Source: Bacteroidaceae bacterium (GTDB lineage: Bacteria > Bacteroidota > Bacteroidia > Bacteroidales > Bacteroidaceae). From it: a stretch of DNA of 64,000 bases. The stretch's first letter is position 1; each line of letters begins with the position of its first letter. The translations under genes were made by a program, and so were the position numbers. The notes beneath the pieces were generated by a model, which had not been told where the DNA came from, ran no database searches, and worked only from the letters and a program-made list of their open reading frames with translations. The stretch covers positions 1 to 64,000 of the forward strand of contig JAFZWM010000038.1 in assembly GCA_017617315.1 (NCBI GenBank), given 5' to 3'. Positions 25,599 through 35,279 of the stretch are shown here, piece after piece.

Positions 25599-26957
25599 AT
25601 GCGTAAAATATCTGACTTGAAATATTTGCTTTGCATGGCATTGGCTTTTGCCGGCGTAACAGCAAATGCACAAAAAAACGTAATTGATGAGGTTGTTTGG
25701 GTTGTTGGTGATGAGGCTATCCTGAAATCAGACATCGAGGCTGAACGCCTCAGAGCACAGTACGAAGGACAGAAGTGGGACGGCGATCCCGACTGCGTGA
25801 TACCCGAACAGATGGCTATCCAGAAACTCTACCTGCATCAGGCTGCTCTCGATAGTATCGAGGTTTCCGAGAGCGATGTTCAGCGGCAGGTTGAACAGCA
25901 GATGAACTGGTACATTCAGCAGATTGGCTCGAAGGAGAAGATGGAGGAATATTTCAACAAACCTACCACACAGATTCGCGAGCAGCTGCACGACAATATA
26001 AAGGACGGACTTACGATGCAGGAAGTGCAAAAGAAGCTTGTTGGCGACATCAAGCTTACGCCGGCCGATGTGAGACGATATTTCGCCAACATTCCGCAAG
26101 ACAGCGTGCCTTATGTTCCTACAACCGTCGAGGTGCAGATTATCACTCTTCAGCCACGCATTCCGCAGACTGAGATTGACCGCATAAAGGACGAGATGAG
26201 AAGCTATACCGACCGTGTTAACAAGGGCGAGACTTCATTCTCAACTCTTGCTCTGCTCTATTCCGAAGACCCTGCATCGGCACGACGCGGAGGCGAACTC
26301 GGTTTCATGGGACGCGGCGAACTTGTTCCAGAATACGCCAACGTGGCATTCAACCTTACCGATCCAAAGAAGGTTTCGAAGATTGTCGAGTCTGAATTCG
26401 GATTCCACATTATACAGCTTATCGAGAAGCGAGGCGACAAAATTAACACACGCCACATCCTGCGCAAGCCGAGAGTGGCTTCTGCCGACCTTGAGGCTGG
26501 CATCGCGCGTCTCGACAGCATTGCCGACGACATCCGCAGCGAGAAATTCCCATTCGAGGATGCTGCATCGGCTCTCTCTGCTGATAAGGACACTCGCAAC
26601 AACCGCGGTCTGATGGCAAATCCGAAAGACGGAACTCCAAAGTTCGAGATGCAGGACCTTCCTGCCGAGATTGCAAAGGTTGTTGACAAGATGCAGGTGG
26701 GCGAGATTTCAAAGGCTTTCACAATGGTAACCAGTAAGGGAAAGGAAGTCTGCGCCATCGTAAAGCTTCGTCAGCGCATAAACGGCCACAAGGCAACTCT
26801 GAAGGACGATTTCCAGCGTCTGAAGGACGTCGTAATCGAGAAGAAGCGCGAGGAGAAGCTCGAGCAGTGGATAAAGGACAAACTTAAGAATACATACGTC
26901 CGAATTAACGACGATTTCAAAAACTGTAACTTCAAGTATTCTGGTTGGATTAAATAA
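25599..26957 (+). CDS. surA: SurA-like periplasmic peptidylprolyl isomerase
   Basis: A 452-residue SurA homologue. Signal peptide to VTANAQ; N-terminal chaperone part NVIDEVVWVVGDEAILKSDIEAERLRAQ; first parvulin domain with VEVQIITLQP, FSTLALLYSEDPASARRGGELGFMG and SEFGFHIIQLIEKRG; then a second, more diverged one (TRHILRKP, FEDAASALSADKDTRNNRG). The role is delivery of outer-membrane proteins. I took the ATG before KISDLKY because upstream residues are not signal-like. Its stop TAA shares its last A with the ATG of the OstA-like gene, so the two are translationally coupled. Confidence 0.88.
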   Translation: MRKISDLKYLLCMALAFAGVTANAQKNVIDEVVWVVGDEAILKSDIEAERLRAQYEGQKWDGDPDCVIPEQMAIQKLYLHQAALDSIEVSESDVQRQVEQQMNWYIQQIGSKEKMEEYFNKPTTQIREQLHDNIKDGLTMQEVQKKLVGDIKLTPADVRRYFANIPQDSVPYVPTTVEVQIITLQPRIPQTEIDRIKDEMRSYTDRVNKGETSFSTLALLYSEDPASARRGGELGFMGRGELVPEYANVAFNLTDPKKVSKIVESEFGFHIIQLIEKRGDKINTRHILRKPRVASADLEAGIARLDSIADDIRSEKFPFEDAASALSADKDTRNNRGLMANPKDGTPKFEMQDLPAEIAKVVDKMQVGEISKAFTMVTSKGKEVCAIVKLRQRINGHKATLKDDFQRLKDVVIEKKREEKLEQWIKDKLKNTYVRINDDFKNCNFKYSGWIK

Positions 26958-28642
26958 TGAGCTACAGAACAGACAGATATTTCTGCGGGCACAGAATGCT
27001 AATTTTCGGTATTCTGTGCTTGTTTGGTATTAGTATTCTTGCTGGTACCAAGACTTTTGTGCCCAAAAAGAAAAAGACTGCGGCACAGCACACCGACGAC
27101 AAGAAGGTGTATCTGCTTCATTCCGACGAACTGTTCTACAACAAGTTCCAGAATCCCGAGGCTCAGATTCTGCGCGGAAACGTATCGTTTCGCCACGGCA
27201 CGATGTACATGTATTGCGACAGCGCATGCTACTACGAGGCTTCAAACTCGTTCGAGGCGTTCGGCAACGTGCGCATGAAGCAGGGCGATACGCTCTCGCT
27301 TCGCGGAAAGCATCTTTACTACGACGGAGAGGAGCAGTTGGCGCAGCTTCGCGAGGATGTTAAACTTCGCCACAAGAATACGACGCTTACAACAGACAGC
27401 CTTGACTACGACCGCATCTACAATCTTGGCTATTTCATGAACGGCGGAACGATGATTGACGGCGACAATGTGCTCACATCCGACTGGGGCGAGTACAACA
27501 CGGGCACAAAGATGGCAACGTTCAACTATCATGTAAAGCTCGTGAATCCGAAGTATACGCTCACTTCCGACACGCTGCGATACAACACCACCAACGGAAT
27601 TGCCAACATCGTTGGTCCGTCGGATATTTACAGCGACGACAATCACATTTATTCCGAGCTTGGATTCTACGACACTCGCAGCGACCGTGCCCGAATGTTC
27701 GGCCGCTCAAAACTTAGCAACAACGACGGAAAGTCGCTCATCGGCGACAGCCTCTTCTACGACCGCAAGACAGGCGTGGGCAAGGCATTCCGCAACATCG
27801 TCTACACCGATACCGTAAACAAAAACGGATTCACCGGAAACTATTGCTACTACAACGAAAAGACAGGCTATGCCGTGGCATACGACAGCGCGGTGGCGAT
27901 AGATTTTTCGCAAGGTCCGGACACGCTCTACATGCACGCCGATACGTTCAGACTTCAGACTTTCAACATCGATACTGATTCGGCCTATCGCAAGATGCAC
28001 GCCTATCACAAGGTCAGAGCTTTCAGAAAAGATGTTCAGGCGGTGTGCGACTCGCTGGTTTTCAGTTCGAAAGACAGCTGCATGACGATGTACAACAATC
28101 CGATTGTGTGGAACAACAATCAGCAGCTTGTGGGCGAGGAAATCTCGGTCTATATGCGCGACAGCACCATCGACTGGGCTCACGTTCAGCGTCAGGCAAT
28201 GAGCATCGAGAAGATGGACAGCACACACTACAATCAGGTGTCGGGCAAGGAGATGAAGGCTTTCTTTACCGACGGAAAGATGCATCAGGCCGATGTTCTG
28301 AACAACGTCCGCTCAATCTACTATCCGCTCGACGATGATAGTCTGATTATCGGTCTTAACTATGCCGAAACGAGCAAGTTGAGTCTCTTTATCAAGGAAA
28401 ACAAACTGCAAAAGATTATAATGAGTCCGCAGTCGAGCGGCGTTCTGTATCCGCTCGATCAGGCTCCGGAGAACAAACGCTATCTCGACGGATTTGCGTG
28501 GTTCGACTATATTCGTCCAGCCGACAAGGACGACATTTTTAACTGGCGCGGAAAGAAGAAAGAGCAGGAACTCGTTATCCAGAACCGACGCTCTGCACCG
28601 CTACAGAAACTGAAGAAAAAAAACAAAGCTAAGGAGGAATAG
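26957..28642 (+). CDS. OstA-like (LptA/LptD N-terminal-type) envelope protein
   Basis: A 561-residue protein with an N-terminal hydrophobic anchor (about residues 14-30) and then repeated beta-strand units of OstA type, such as AQILRGNVSFRHGTMYMYCDSACYYEASNSFEAFGNVRM-like stretches (about 65-130) repeated twice more. OstA-fold proteins bind lipid A or bridge lipopolysaccharide across the periplasm. This double or triple OstA form, linked to surA and mutL, is the usual Bacteroidetes arrangement. It overlaps the SurA gene by one base and is followed after 3 bp by a small membrane protein. Confidence 0.8.
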   Translation: MSYRTDRYFCGHRMLIFGILCLFGISILAGTKTFVPKKKKTAAQHTDDKKVYLLHSDELFYNKFQNPEAQILRGNVSFRHGTMYMYCDSACYYEASNSFEAFGNVRMKQGDTLSLRGKHLYYDGEEQLAQLREDVKLRHKNTTLTTDSLDYDRIYNLGYFMNGGTMIDGDNVLTSDWGEYNTGTKMATFNYHVKLVNPKYTLTSDTLRYNTTNGIANIVGPSDIYSDDNHIYSELGFYDTRSDRARMFGRSKLSNNDGKSLIGDSLFYDRKTGVGKAFRNIVYTDTVNKNGFTGNYCYYNEKTGYAVAYDSAVAIDFSQGPDTLYMHADTFRLQTFNIDTDSAYRKMHAYHKVRAFRKDVQAVCDSLVFSSKDSCMTMYNNPIVWNNNQQLVGEEISVYMRDSTIDWAHVQRQAMSIEKMDSTHYNQVSGKEMKAFFTDGKMHQADVLNNVRSIYYPLDDDSLIIGLNYAETSKLSLFIKENKLQKIIMSPQSSGVLYPLDQAPENKRYLDGFAWFDYIRPADKDDIFNWRGKKKEQELVIQNRRSAPLQKLKKKNKAKEE

Positions 28643-28645
28643 ATT

Positions 28646-28939
28646 ATGGGATTTTTTATGTTCAACGCACGAAAGCCACGCGGCTTTCAACACAACTACA
28701 TCTATGTAGACGAGCGTAAGGAGAAGCTAAAGCAGATTGAGGAGAACGCCAAGCGCGACCTCGGAATGTTGCCTCCAAAGGAGTTTAAGCCAGAGGATTT
28801 GCGCGGCAAGTTCTCGGAGCATACCAAGCACTTGAAAAAGTACAAGAAACGTCATCTGAGTTTCCAGACACTTCTTGTGCTGCTTGCCATTGCTATATTC
28901 ATTCTTCATTATTTGATGACCGGAAAATTTTCGTTTTAA
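28646..28939 (+). CDS. Small conserved single-pass membrane protein
   Basis: A 97-residue protein, not recognised by function. The first 70 residues are charged and helical (YIYVDERKEKLKQIEENAK; LRGKFSEHTKHLKKYKKRH), and one membrane helix lies near the end (LLVLLAIAIFILHYL). It starts 3 bp after the OstA-like gene and stops 9 bp before mutL, so it is certainly translated as part of this operon. Confidence 0.75.
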   Translation: MGFFMFNARKPRGFQHNYIYVDERKEKLKQIEENAKRDLGMLPPKEFKPEDLRGKFSEHTKHLKKYKKRHLSFQTLLVLLAIAIFILHYLMTGKFSF

Positions 28940-28948
28940 CTACACATC

Positions 28949-30862
28949 ATGGCCGATATAATTCAGTTGCTTCCCGATTCGGTTGCTAACCAGATAGCTG
29001 CGGGAGAGGTTGTTCAGCGTCCGTCTTCGGTCGTAAAGGAACTTGTCGAGAACGCACTCGATGCCGGAGCAACCCAGATAGATGTTTTGATTATGGATGC
29101 CGGACGCACCAGCATCCAGATTATTGATGATGGAAAGGGCATGTCGGAAACCGATGCGCGAATGTCGTTCGAGCGCCATGCCACTTCGAAGATACGCAAG
29201 GCCGAGGATTTGTTCAACCTCCACACCATGGGATTCCGTGGCGAGGCTCTGGCGTCCATCGCCGCCGTGTCGCAGGTTGAACTCAAGACACGTCGCGCCA
29301 CAGACGAGCTTGGCACTCAGATAGTTATATCGGGCGGATTGCTCGAAAGCCAGTCGCCAACCAACTGTGCCGAAGGAAGCAATTTCTGCGTCAGAAATCT
29401 CTTCTTCAACATTCCGGCACGCCGCAAGTTCTTGAAGAGCAATCAGGTAGAGATGAACAACATCCTTCAGGAGTTCGAGCGCATCGTCCTCGTTCATCCC
29501 GAGGTAGGATTCTCGCTCTACGGCAACGAAAGCGAGTTGTACCGGCTGCCTGTCTCAACTTTCCGCCAGCGCATAACGGCTCTGTTCGGAAAGAAGATAA
29601 ACCAGCAGCTTCTGCCGGTAGAGGTCGAGACATCGCTCGTGAAGATTAAAGGCTACGTCGGACTTCCCGAGGCAGCCAAGAAGAAGGGCGCGCATCAGTT
29701 CTTCTTCGTGAATGGCAGATATATGCGCCATCCGTACTTCCACAAGGCCGTTACTGAGGCTTACGAACGTCTTGTGCCTCAAGGCGAGCAAGTGCCTTAC
29801 TTCCTCAACTTCGAGGTCGATCCGGCCAATATCGATGTGAATATTCATCCAACGAAAACCGAGATAAAATTTGAAAACGAACAGGCCATCTGGCAGATTA
29901 TAGCCGCAGCAGTAAAGGAGAGTCTGGGCAAGTTTAACGCAGCTCCAAGCATCGATTTTGACCAAGAGGGCAATGTGGATATCGTGCCTCTGATGGGCGA
30001 TGATGCAATAAGCGTTCCGACGGTAGATTTCGATCCGAACTACAATCCTTTCGAGGCAATGTCAAAGCCTGTTTCCGCTCCGTCGTTCGGCAGTTCGCCG
30101 TCGTTCAAGAAGTCCGTTCCCGATTGGGAGCCGATGTACAACGGCTTTGAGAAGGGCGAGACCGTCGATCTTAATTTCGACGAGCCTCAGATGGAGGCGC
30201 AGCTATTCTCGCAAGAGGAGCAGACGTTCCGTTCGGCAATGAACGACGAGGGCGATGAGAATGTGTTCCCTTCATCCAAGAAGGAGACAAAGAAAGAGGC
30301 GGCTTTGGCTGATTATCTGCAAATTCAGGGACAGTATATCATCACCCCGACAAGCGGCGGCATTATGATTATAGACCAGCACAGAGCCAGCGCCCGAATC
30401 ATCTTCGACAGACTGATGAGCCAGTTCGAGACGCACAAGAGTGCAACTCAAAAGCTGATTTTCCCGGAGATGTTGCGTGTCTCGGCATCCGAATCTGTGG
30501 TGCTCGAAAGCATCATCGACGATATCGAGCTTCTTGGCTTCGAGATAAACAACTTGGGGGGGGGCAGTTTCTCCATTTCAGGCATCCCTGCAGATATGGA
30601 AGGTCTTGATGCTACTGGCCTGATTCAGGAACTAATCCATACGGCTCTCGAAAAAAGTAAGGATGTGAAGGAGGAGGTGCGCGAGCAGATGGCTGTCAAA
30701 CTGGCAAATCGCGCGGCAATCCCAGTTGGTCAGTTCCTCACCCCGTACGAGATGCACGAACTTGTGTCAACTCTCTTCGTATCGACAATGCCAAATCTCA
30801 CTCCCGACGGCAAGCGCGTTCTGGTAATAAAGAAATGTAGCGAGATTGAGAAATTGTTTTAA
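28949..30862 (+). CDS. mutL: DNA mismatch repair protein MutL
   Basis: A 637-residue MutL. The GHKL ATPase motifs are intact: ELVENALDAGA, IDDGKGM, HATSKI and GFRGEALASI. The transducer part has RRKFLKS, VNGRYMRHP and VNIHPTKTEIKFE. The C-terminal dimerisation part starts near ADYLQIQGQYIITP and includes DQHRA and a VGQFLTPYEMHEL region; I do not see the endonuclease DQHAxxxRxxYE motif in full. An unusual run of nine G at 30556-30564 encodes Leu-Gly-Gly-Gly. It is the last conserved gene before an AT-rich insertion. Confidence 0.95.
   Translation: MADIIQLLPDSVANQIAAGEVVQRPSSVVKELVENALDAGATQIDVLIMDAGRTSIQIIDDGKGMSETDARMSFERHATSKIRKAEDLFNLHTMGFRGEALASIAAVSQVELKTRRATDELGTQIVISGGLLESQSPTNCAEGSNFCVRNLFFNIPARRKFLKSNQVEMNNILQEFERIVLVHPEVGFSLYGNESELYRLPVSTFRQRITALFGKKINQQLLPVEVETSLVKIKGYVGLPEAAKKKGAHQFFFVNGRYMRHPYFHKAVTEAYERLVPQGEQVPYFLNFEVDPANIDVNIHPTKTEIKFENEQAIWQIIAAAVKESLGKFNAAPSIDFDQEGNVDIVPLMGDDAISVPTVDFDPNYNPFEAMSKPVSAPSFGSSPSFKKSVPDWEPMYNGFEKGETVDLNFDEPQMEAQLFSQEEQTFRSAMNDEGDENVFPSSKKETKKEAALADYLQIQGQYIITPTSGGIMIIDQHRASARIIFDRLMSQFETHKSATQKLIFPEMLRVSASESVVLESIIDDIELLGFEINNLGGGSFSISGIPADMEGLDATGLIQELIHTALEKSKDVKEEVREQMAVKLANRAAIPVGQFLTPYEMHELVSTLFVSTMPNLTPDGKRVLVIKKCSEIEKLF
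30556..30564 (+). repeat. Homopolymer of nine G inside mutL
   Basis: Codons TTG GGG GGG GGC. GGG is otherwise rare in neighbouring genes. A one-base slip would truncate MutL within its C-terminal domain. Confidence 0.9.
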
Positions 30863-30875
30863 ATAAAATTTTACC

Positions 30876-32546
30876 ATGTCTGAATTAAGTCAAAAAATAA
30901 AAGGTTTGTTTGGAGGACGTGTATTTACGTTTAAGCAGACACTTGCTGTTTTGTTGGTGCTGTTGATTGTTTTTGTCCGTTTCTCGCAGATATATATCGG
31001 ATTGCCCTATTTTGAAGATCATGGACATGGGGATGACTGTTTCTTTTACGAAGCAGGAACAAGGTATATTTATGAATATCCGCGTAGCGTTTATTATTGT
31101 TTCGGCTATTGGCTAAGTTATATAACATCGAATTTCTTTACAGACGGAAGCCTTTTACAATTGCGTGTGCTGCAGTTCTTTATGGATTGTGGCATATATA
31201 CAATGGCATTCTTTCTTCTTAGAAAGACATTTGGAAGTATGGCGATATTGATAGGGCTGTTTATGGCTGCTTTGGCGCAGAGTCCAGCTTTTTCTGAATT
31301 TTCGTGTAATGGATATTCTGTGTTTTTTATATCGTTGTCAATGTTGTTGCTGGTCAATGGACTAAGAAAACAGAATAACATTTATGTTTTCTTGTCATCT
31401 CTTCTGCTAGCGGTAAATGTTTTAGTGAGGCTTCCAAATATCCTTGATTCGCTTTTCGTTTTTCTTATACCTTTGTATTATTATTGTTATAATAATCAGA
31501 GGAGTAGGGAAATAATACTGTCGAGCAAGAAGCCTGTTGCGTTTTTCTGTTTTGGATATTTTGTTGGATTGGTTGCTTGTGTTGTTCTTCTGTTGTGTTT
31601 TAATCATTTCGGATATTATTGTGATTTTATAGATCGCGTGTTATTCAATAAGGATAAAAGTGTGCATGGTGGTTGGGTATTTAAAGCCACAAAAATAAAT
31701 TATATGGTATTAGTTTATTATTGTGCATGCTTATTTAGTATATACTTCTTGGTCGTATGTAAATCAATATATAAATGGATTGTCTTTGGAGTGCTGTGTT
31801 TCTTTTTCTATAAAGTCTATTTTTATTTGTATCCAAGTCCTGAATTTCGCTCGTATCTTTATCCATATCCTCTTTTAGTGGTTGCTTCATATTTTGTTGT
31901 AAGGCAAAGAATAAAGCAGTTATACTATTGGACAATATTTTCTTTTGTGTTGTTTGTCTTGTTTCCATTTGGAAGTGCAAGTCCTAATTCTTTTATGTTT
32001 CCATTTATTGGATGTTTTGCTTATCCAACAACAATAGGCATACTATGGTATATATTTGAAAAATGTCAAAAGTACAAATATTATTTTTTGTTTTTGATGG
32101 TATTTACAGCTTTTGTGTCTGTTGCTATTTGGGTGAAGTTTCCATATTTTTTTATTCAAGACAGATTCAAAATCTTATCAGATAGTAAAGTTGTTGAGAA
32201 TACAGGTATAGTAACTTATGCTTCTGATGCCGATAATTACAACAAATATACAAAGGTGCTAAAACCTTATGTTGATAACAAACCTATTCTGACAACGGAT
32301 TTGTTTTTGCACTCAACATTGAAAGTCAAACCATTTGCTATATTTGTGGCAGATTGGGAAAATCCGAATCCAGATAAACTGTTGAAGAATGCGTATGATG
32401 AGCAAAAAGAAATGCCTGTAATAGTTCTTTACAAGAATGACACTGATATGCGAAAACTGCTGTTTGCTACAGAATTTGTAAGGAATGGACATTATAAGGA
32501 AGTATATTCCGATGATGTTTATCAAGTTTATAGAAGTGGTAAATAA
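30876..32546 (+). CDS. Polytopic membrane protein, probable GT-C-type glycosyltransferase
   Basis: A 556-residue protein with about 11-12 transmembrane helices, an early loop containing FEDHGHGDDCFFYEAGTRY (acidic residues after the first helix, as in GT-C lipid-sugar transferases), and a soluble C-terminal domain of about 120 residues. I do not recognise the exact family. It is strongly AT-rich compared with mutL, 13 bp upstream, and with the GH28 gene beyond. The next gene is a predicted glycosyltransferase, so the pair may modify surface glycans. Function is inference from topology and context. Confidence 0.55.
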   Translation: MSELSQKIKGLFGGRVFTFKQTLAVLLVLLIVFVRFSQIYIGLPYFEDHGHGDDCFFYEAGTRYIYEYPRSVYYCFGYWLSYITSNFFTDGSLLQLRVLQFFMDCGIYTMAFFLLRKTFGSMAILIGLFMAALAQSPAFSEFSCNGYSVFFISLSMLLLVNGLRKQNNIYVFLSSLLLAVNVLVRLPNILDSLFVFLIPLYYYCYNNQRSREIILSSKKPVAFFCFGYFVGLVACVVLLLCFNHFGYYCDFIDRVLFNKDKSVHGGWVFKATKINYMVLVYYCACLFSIYFLVVCKSIYKWIVFGVLCFFFYKVYFYLYPSPEFRSYLYPYPLLVVASYFVVRQRIKQLYYWTIFSFVLFVLFPFGSASPNSFMFPFIGCFAYPTTIGILWYIFEKCQKYKYYFLFLMVFTAFVSVAIWVKFPYFFIQDRFKILSDSKVVENTGIVTYASDADNYNKYTKVLKPYVDNKPILTTDLFLHSTLKVKPFAIFVADWENPNPDKLLKNAYDEQKEMPVIVLYKNDTDMRKLLFATEFVRNGHYKEVYSDDVYQVYRSGK

Positions 32547-32552
32547 AATATT

Positions 32553-32582
32553 TTGTTATAGTGATTAAAATGGCTATATTTG
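32553..32582 (+). promoter_or_regulatory. Bacteroidetes promoter of the DUF6492-like gene
   Basis: TTG (32553-32555), 19 bp, TATATTTG (32575-32582), 28 bp before the start codon. Confidence 0.7.
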
Positions 32583-32609
32583 TAGTTGCAAAAATATATT
32601 ATTTTAGAA

Positions 32610-33446
32610 ATGAATAAGTTAGATTTTCGCAGACATTTAATATCTTTATTTGAATTGCTTCCGTTGCCAACAGTAAAACCCTCTGAGAAATATATCGATG
32701 TGGTCATTCCTATTATTCCCAAAGATTTGAGAATATTGCCATTGTGTATTGAGGGGGTTCGAAAATGCGTGACAAATAACATCAAGGATATATACATCGT
32801 TTCACCACATGATGTTAATGTGTTGGATTTGTGTGCGAATTTGAATCTTAAATTTATAGACGAAAAAGAGGTGCTTGGCTTTTCTCCAAAAGAAATAAAC
32901 TTGAAGGTCCAACTGAATGGGGAGTTGAAAGACAGAAGTGGATGGCTGTTTCAACAAATACTTAAACTTTCAGGAAAAGTAGGCACATGTGAAAATTATC
33001 TTTGCATTGATGCTGATCATATATTATTGAAACCGCATACTTTCTTGAGCGCAGTTAACACTCCTGTATTTTATATGAGTGAAGAATGTCATATACCATA
33101 TTATGATAATATAAAGAAAATGTTAGGACTTAAACAGTTTTCAATGCTTAGCTATGTTGCGCATAAAATGATATTTAATAAAAGATGCTTGGCGATGTTG
33201 CATGGTGAAATTGAACAAAGATATGGTTGCGACTGGATTTTTGCGATAGTTGATAATTATGACAGACGTGAAAAAAGTGGCTTTTCTGAGTTTGAAATGT
33301 ATGGAAACTATGTTTCTGAAAAAATCTTACGCCCATGGAAACAAAAGGAATTGAAATATGAAATGATTGCAGATTATTATGCTTTGCAAAAAAAATATGC
33401 AAAGTATAATAGCGTGACTTTTCCGGCGTATTTGTCAAAAATATAG
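32610..33446 (+). CDS. DUF6492-like glycosyltransferase
   Basis: A 278-residue cytoplasmic protein resembling the DUF6492 group of GT-A glycosyltransferases: YIDVVIPIIPKDLRILPLCIEGVRK at the N-terminus, SGWLFQQILKL, and CIDADHIL (about residues 136-143), a DxD-type nucleotide-sugar motif. A second acidic site GCDWIFAI follows later. It has its own promoter, is AT-rich like the preceding membrane gene, and ends at an intrinsic terminator. The sugar and acceptor are unknown. I used the ATG at 32610, since the upstream TTG lies within the promoter's transcription-start region. Confidence 0.65.
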   Translation: MNKLDFRRHLISLFELLPLPTVKPSEKYIDVVIPIIPKDLRILPLCIEGVRKCVTNNIKDIYIVSPHDVNVLDLCANLNLKFIDEKEVLGFSPKEINLKVQLNGELKDRSGWLFQQILKLSGKVGTCENYLCIDADHILLKPHTFLSAVNTPVFYMSEECHIPYYDNIKKMLGLKQFSMLSYVAHKMIFNKRCLAMLHGEIEQRYGCDWIFAIVDNYDRREKSGFSEFEMYGNYVSEKILRPWKQKELKYEMIADYYALQKKYAKYNSVTFPAYLSKI

Positions 33447-33468
33447 ATAAAAAACGTTCTGAATATAC

Positions 33469-33506
33469 AACGGCTGTCAATAAGATGACAGCCGTTGTTG
33501 TTTGTT
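33469..33506 (+). terminator. Intrinsic terminator between the convergent glycosyltransferase and GH28 genes
   Basis: AACGGCTGTCA pairs with TGACAGCCGTT around a 6-nt loop, followed by GTTGTTTGTT. It touches the end of the convergent GH28 gene and may serve both strands. Confidence 0.75.
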
Positions 33507-35100
33507 AAAGCGTTTTGCCTTTTTCGTCAATTTTTTTGATGGTTTTGCCGTTTACCTTTATGTTAGTGGCATTCTTAATCTTTATGGCAGGCGAGCCATC
33601 TTTTGTCGTAACCGTAACATTGTTTATATTGATGTTCTCGCCTTGGCAAATCTCGGCACTCTTCTGAGCATCGATAATCTTCACGTTGTCAAGATTGATG
33701 TTGTTGATTGGCATCTCTGGCAGACCGTTGAAGAAGAACGCGCGGTTTCCGCCGTGGCAGATGATGTTGCTGATGTAGATGTCGCGGAAGCAAGGCGTGC
33801 CTTCGTTCACCTCAGGTACAGGCTCTTTCGTCGTTTCTCCGTTGCCAGCCGACAGCGGGTCTTTTCCGCCATAGTACAGGTTGAAGATGATATTCTCGCC
33901 GGCAATCTCGAACATGTTGATGTTGCGGCAGTAGATATTCCTAACCACTCCGCCGCGGCCTCTTGTGCTCTTGAAGCGAAGACCGATGTCTGTTCCGATG
34001 AAAGTGCTGTTCTCAATCAGGATGTTGTATGCGCCGCCGCTCATCTCACTTCCAACCACAAAACCGCCGTGGCCGTGGTATACGGTGTTGTTCTTGGCAA
34101 TCACGTTCTTGCATGGAGCGTTGCGCTTGCGACCCTCGGCATCCTTGCCCGACTTGATGCAGATGGCATCGTCGCCGGCATCGAACGTGCTGTTCAAAAT
34201 CAGGGCGCGGTCGCACGACTCGAGGTCGAGTGCATCGCCGTTTTGGGCATTCCACGGGTTGTAAACCGTAACGTTGTTCAGAATAACATCCTGACACATC
34301 ATTGGGTGCAGACACCAGCTTGGCGAGTTTCTGAACGTTGCATCCTGAAACAGAACGCGCTTGCAGCCTACAAAATCAACAAGAACGGGGCGCAGCCAGT
34401 CTCTTATGGCTTCCCACTCGGCCTTTGTCTTCAGACCGTCGGGATTGTTGAAGTTTGAGCACATCTTATATCCCTTGTACGATGCCTCGCTCGGAAACCA
34501 CTGACGGTCTTCCTGAATGTATCCATATTTTCTTGCCTTGATTTTCTTCCATTCGCCCTCGGTGAGCTTGCTTTTCTTTATCGCTCTCCAAGTCCATCCG
34601 TTGCCGTCGAATATTCCCTTGCCGGTGATGGCAATGTTCTCGGCATCCTTGGCGTAGATTGGCGACTGGCAGCGGAATGTCTTGATGCCTTCGAAAATCG
34701 TCTCAACCACCTCATATTTAGTGTGGTCGCCGGTAAACAGAACCATGGCGTTCTGTTCGGTGTAGAGGTTTACGTTGCTCAGCATCTCGATAGGGCCGGT
34801 GAGCCACATTCCCGTTGGGATTACAACAACTCCGCCGCCGTGCTTGTTCACGTCTCTGATGGCTTTGTTTATCGCCTCGGTGCAGAGGGTAGTTCCGTCT
34901 GCCACCGCTCCGAAGTCCTTGATGCTTACTTTGTAGTCGGGAAACGATACGGTCTTGACTTGCTCCATCTCGAACGGAACATTTTCGTAAACCGATTTGT
35001 CGATGTCTCTGATTTCCTGTGCTTTGGCCGAAAGTGCCAAGATTACAGACAGGCATCCTGTGGCAATGCCTCTGCTTAGTAGTGAGTTAATAAAGGTCAT
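33505..35100 (-). CDS. Glycoside hydrolase family 28 (polygalacturonase-type)
   Basis: A secreted pectin-degrading enzyme of 531 aa with a signal peptide (to LSAKAQ). The right-handed beta-helix begins VSIKDFGAVADGTTLCTEAINKAI. GH28 active-site motifs are all present: NGDALD, DAGDDAICIKSG, HGHGGFVVGSE and LRFKSTRGRGG. These supply the catalytic Asp residues, the His and the RxK subsite. Unlike a full pectin locus there is no SusCD next to it; a PL1 pectate lyase lies at 45 kb. It is divergent from the xylose operon across a 394-bp gap with repeated 9-mers. Confidence 0.9.
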   Translation of the reverse strand: MTFINSLLSRGIATGCLSVILALSAKAQEIRDIDKSVYENVPFEMEQVKTVSFPDYKVSIKDFGAVADGTTLCTEAINKAIRDVNKHGGGVVVIPTGMWLTGPIEMLSNVNLYTEQNAMVLFTGDHTKYEVVETIFEGIKTFRCQSPIYAKDAENIAITGKGIFDGNGWTWRAIKKSKLTEGEWKKIKARKYGYIQEDRQWFPSEASYKGYKMCSNFNNPDGLKTKAEWEAIRDWLRPVLVDFVGCKRVLFQDATFRNSPSWCLHPMMCQDVILNNVTVYNPWNAQNGDALDLESCDRALILNSTFDAGDDAICIKSGKDAEGRKRNAPCKNVIAKNNTVYHGHGGFVVGSEMSGGAYNILIENSTFIGTDIGLRFKSTRGRGGVVRNIYCRNINMFEIAGENIIFNLYYGGKDPLSAGNGETTKEPVPEVNEGTPCFRDIYISNIICHGGNRAFFFNGLPEMPINNINLDNVKIIDAQKSAEICQGENININNVTVTTKDGSPAIKIKNATNIKVNGKTIKKIDEKGKTL

Positions 35101-35279
35101 GGTTTTTGTACCTGAATAAAATTAGTTAATAAATCAGTTGCAAAGATATAATAAAAAATGGTATTTTTCAGAATAACCGCTTCCGTTTTCCGTTTTTATA
35201 TACATACGACGGTCGTTATGATGCTTGAAAACGGGAAAATCTCGGTTTGCTTTTTGCGGCTGTTTTAATACTGTACATC

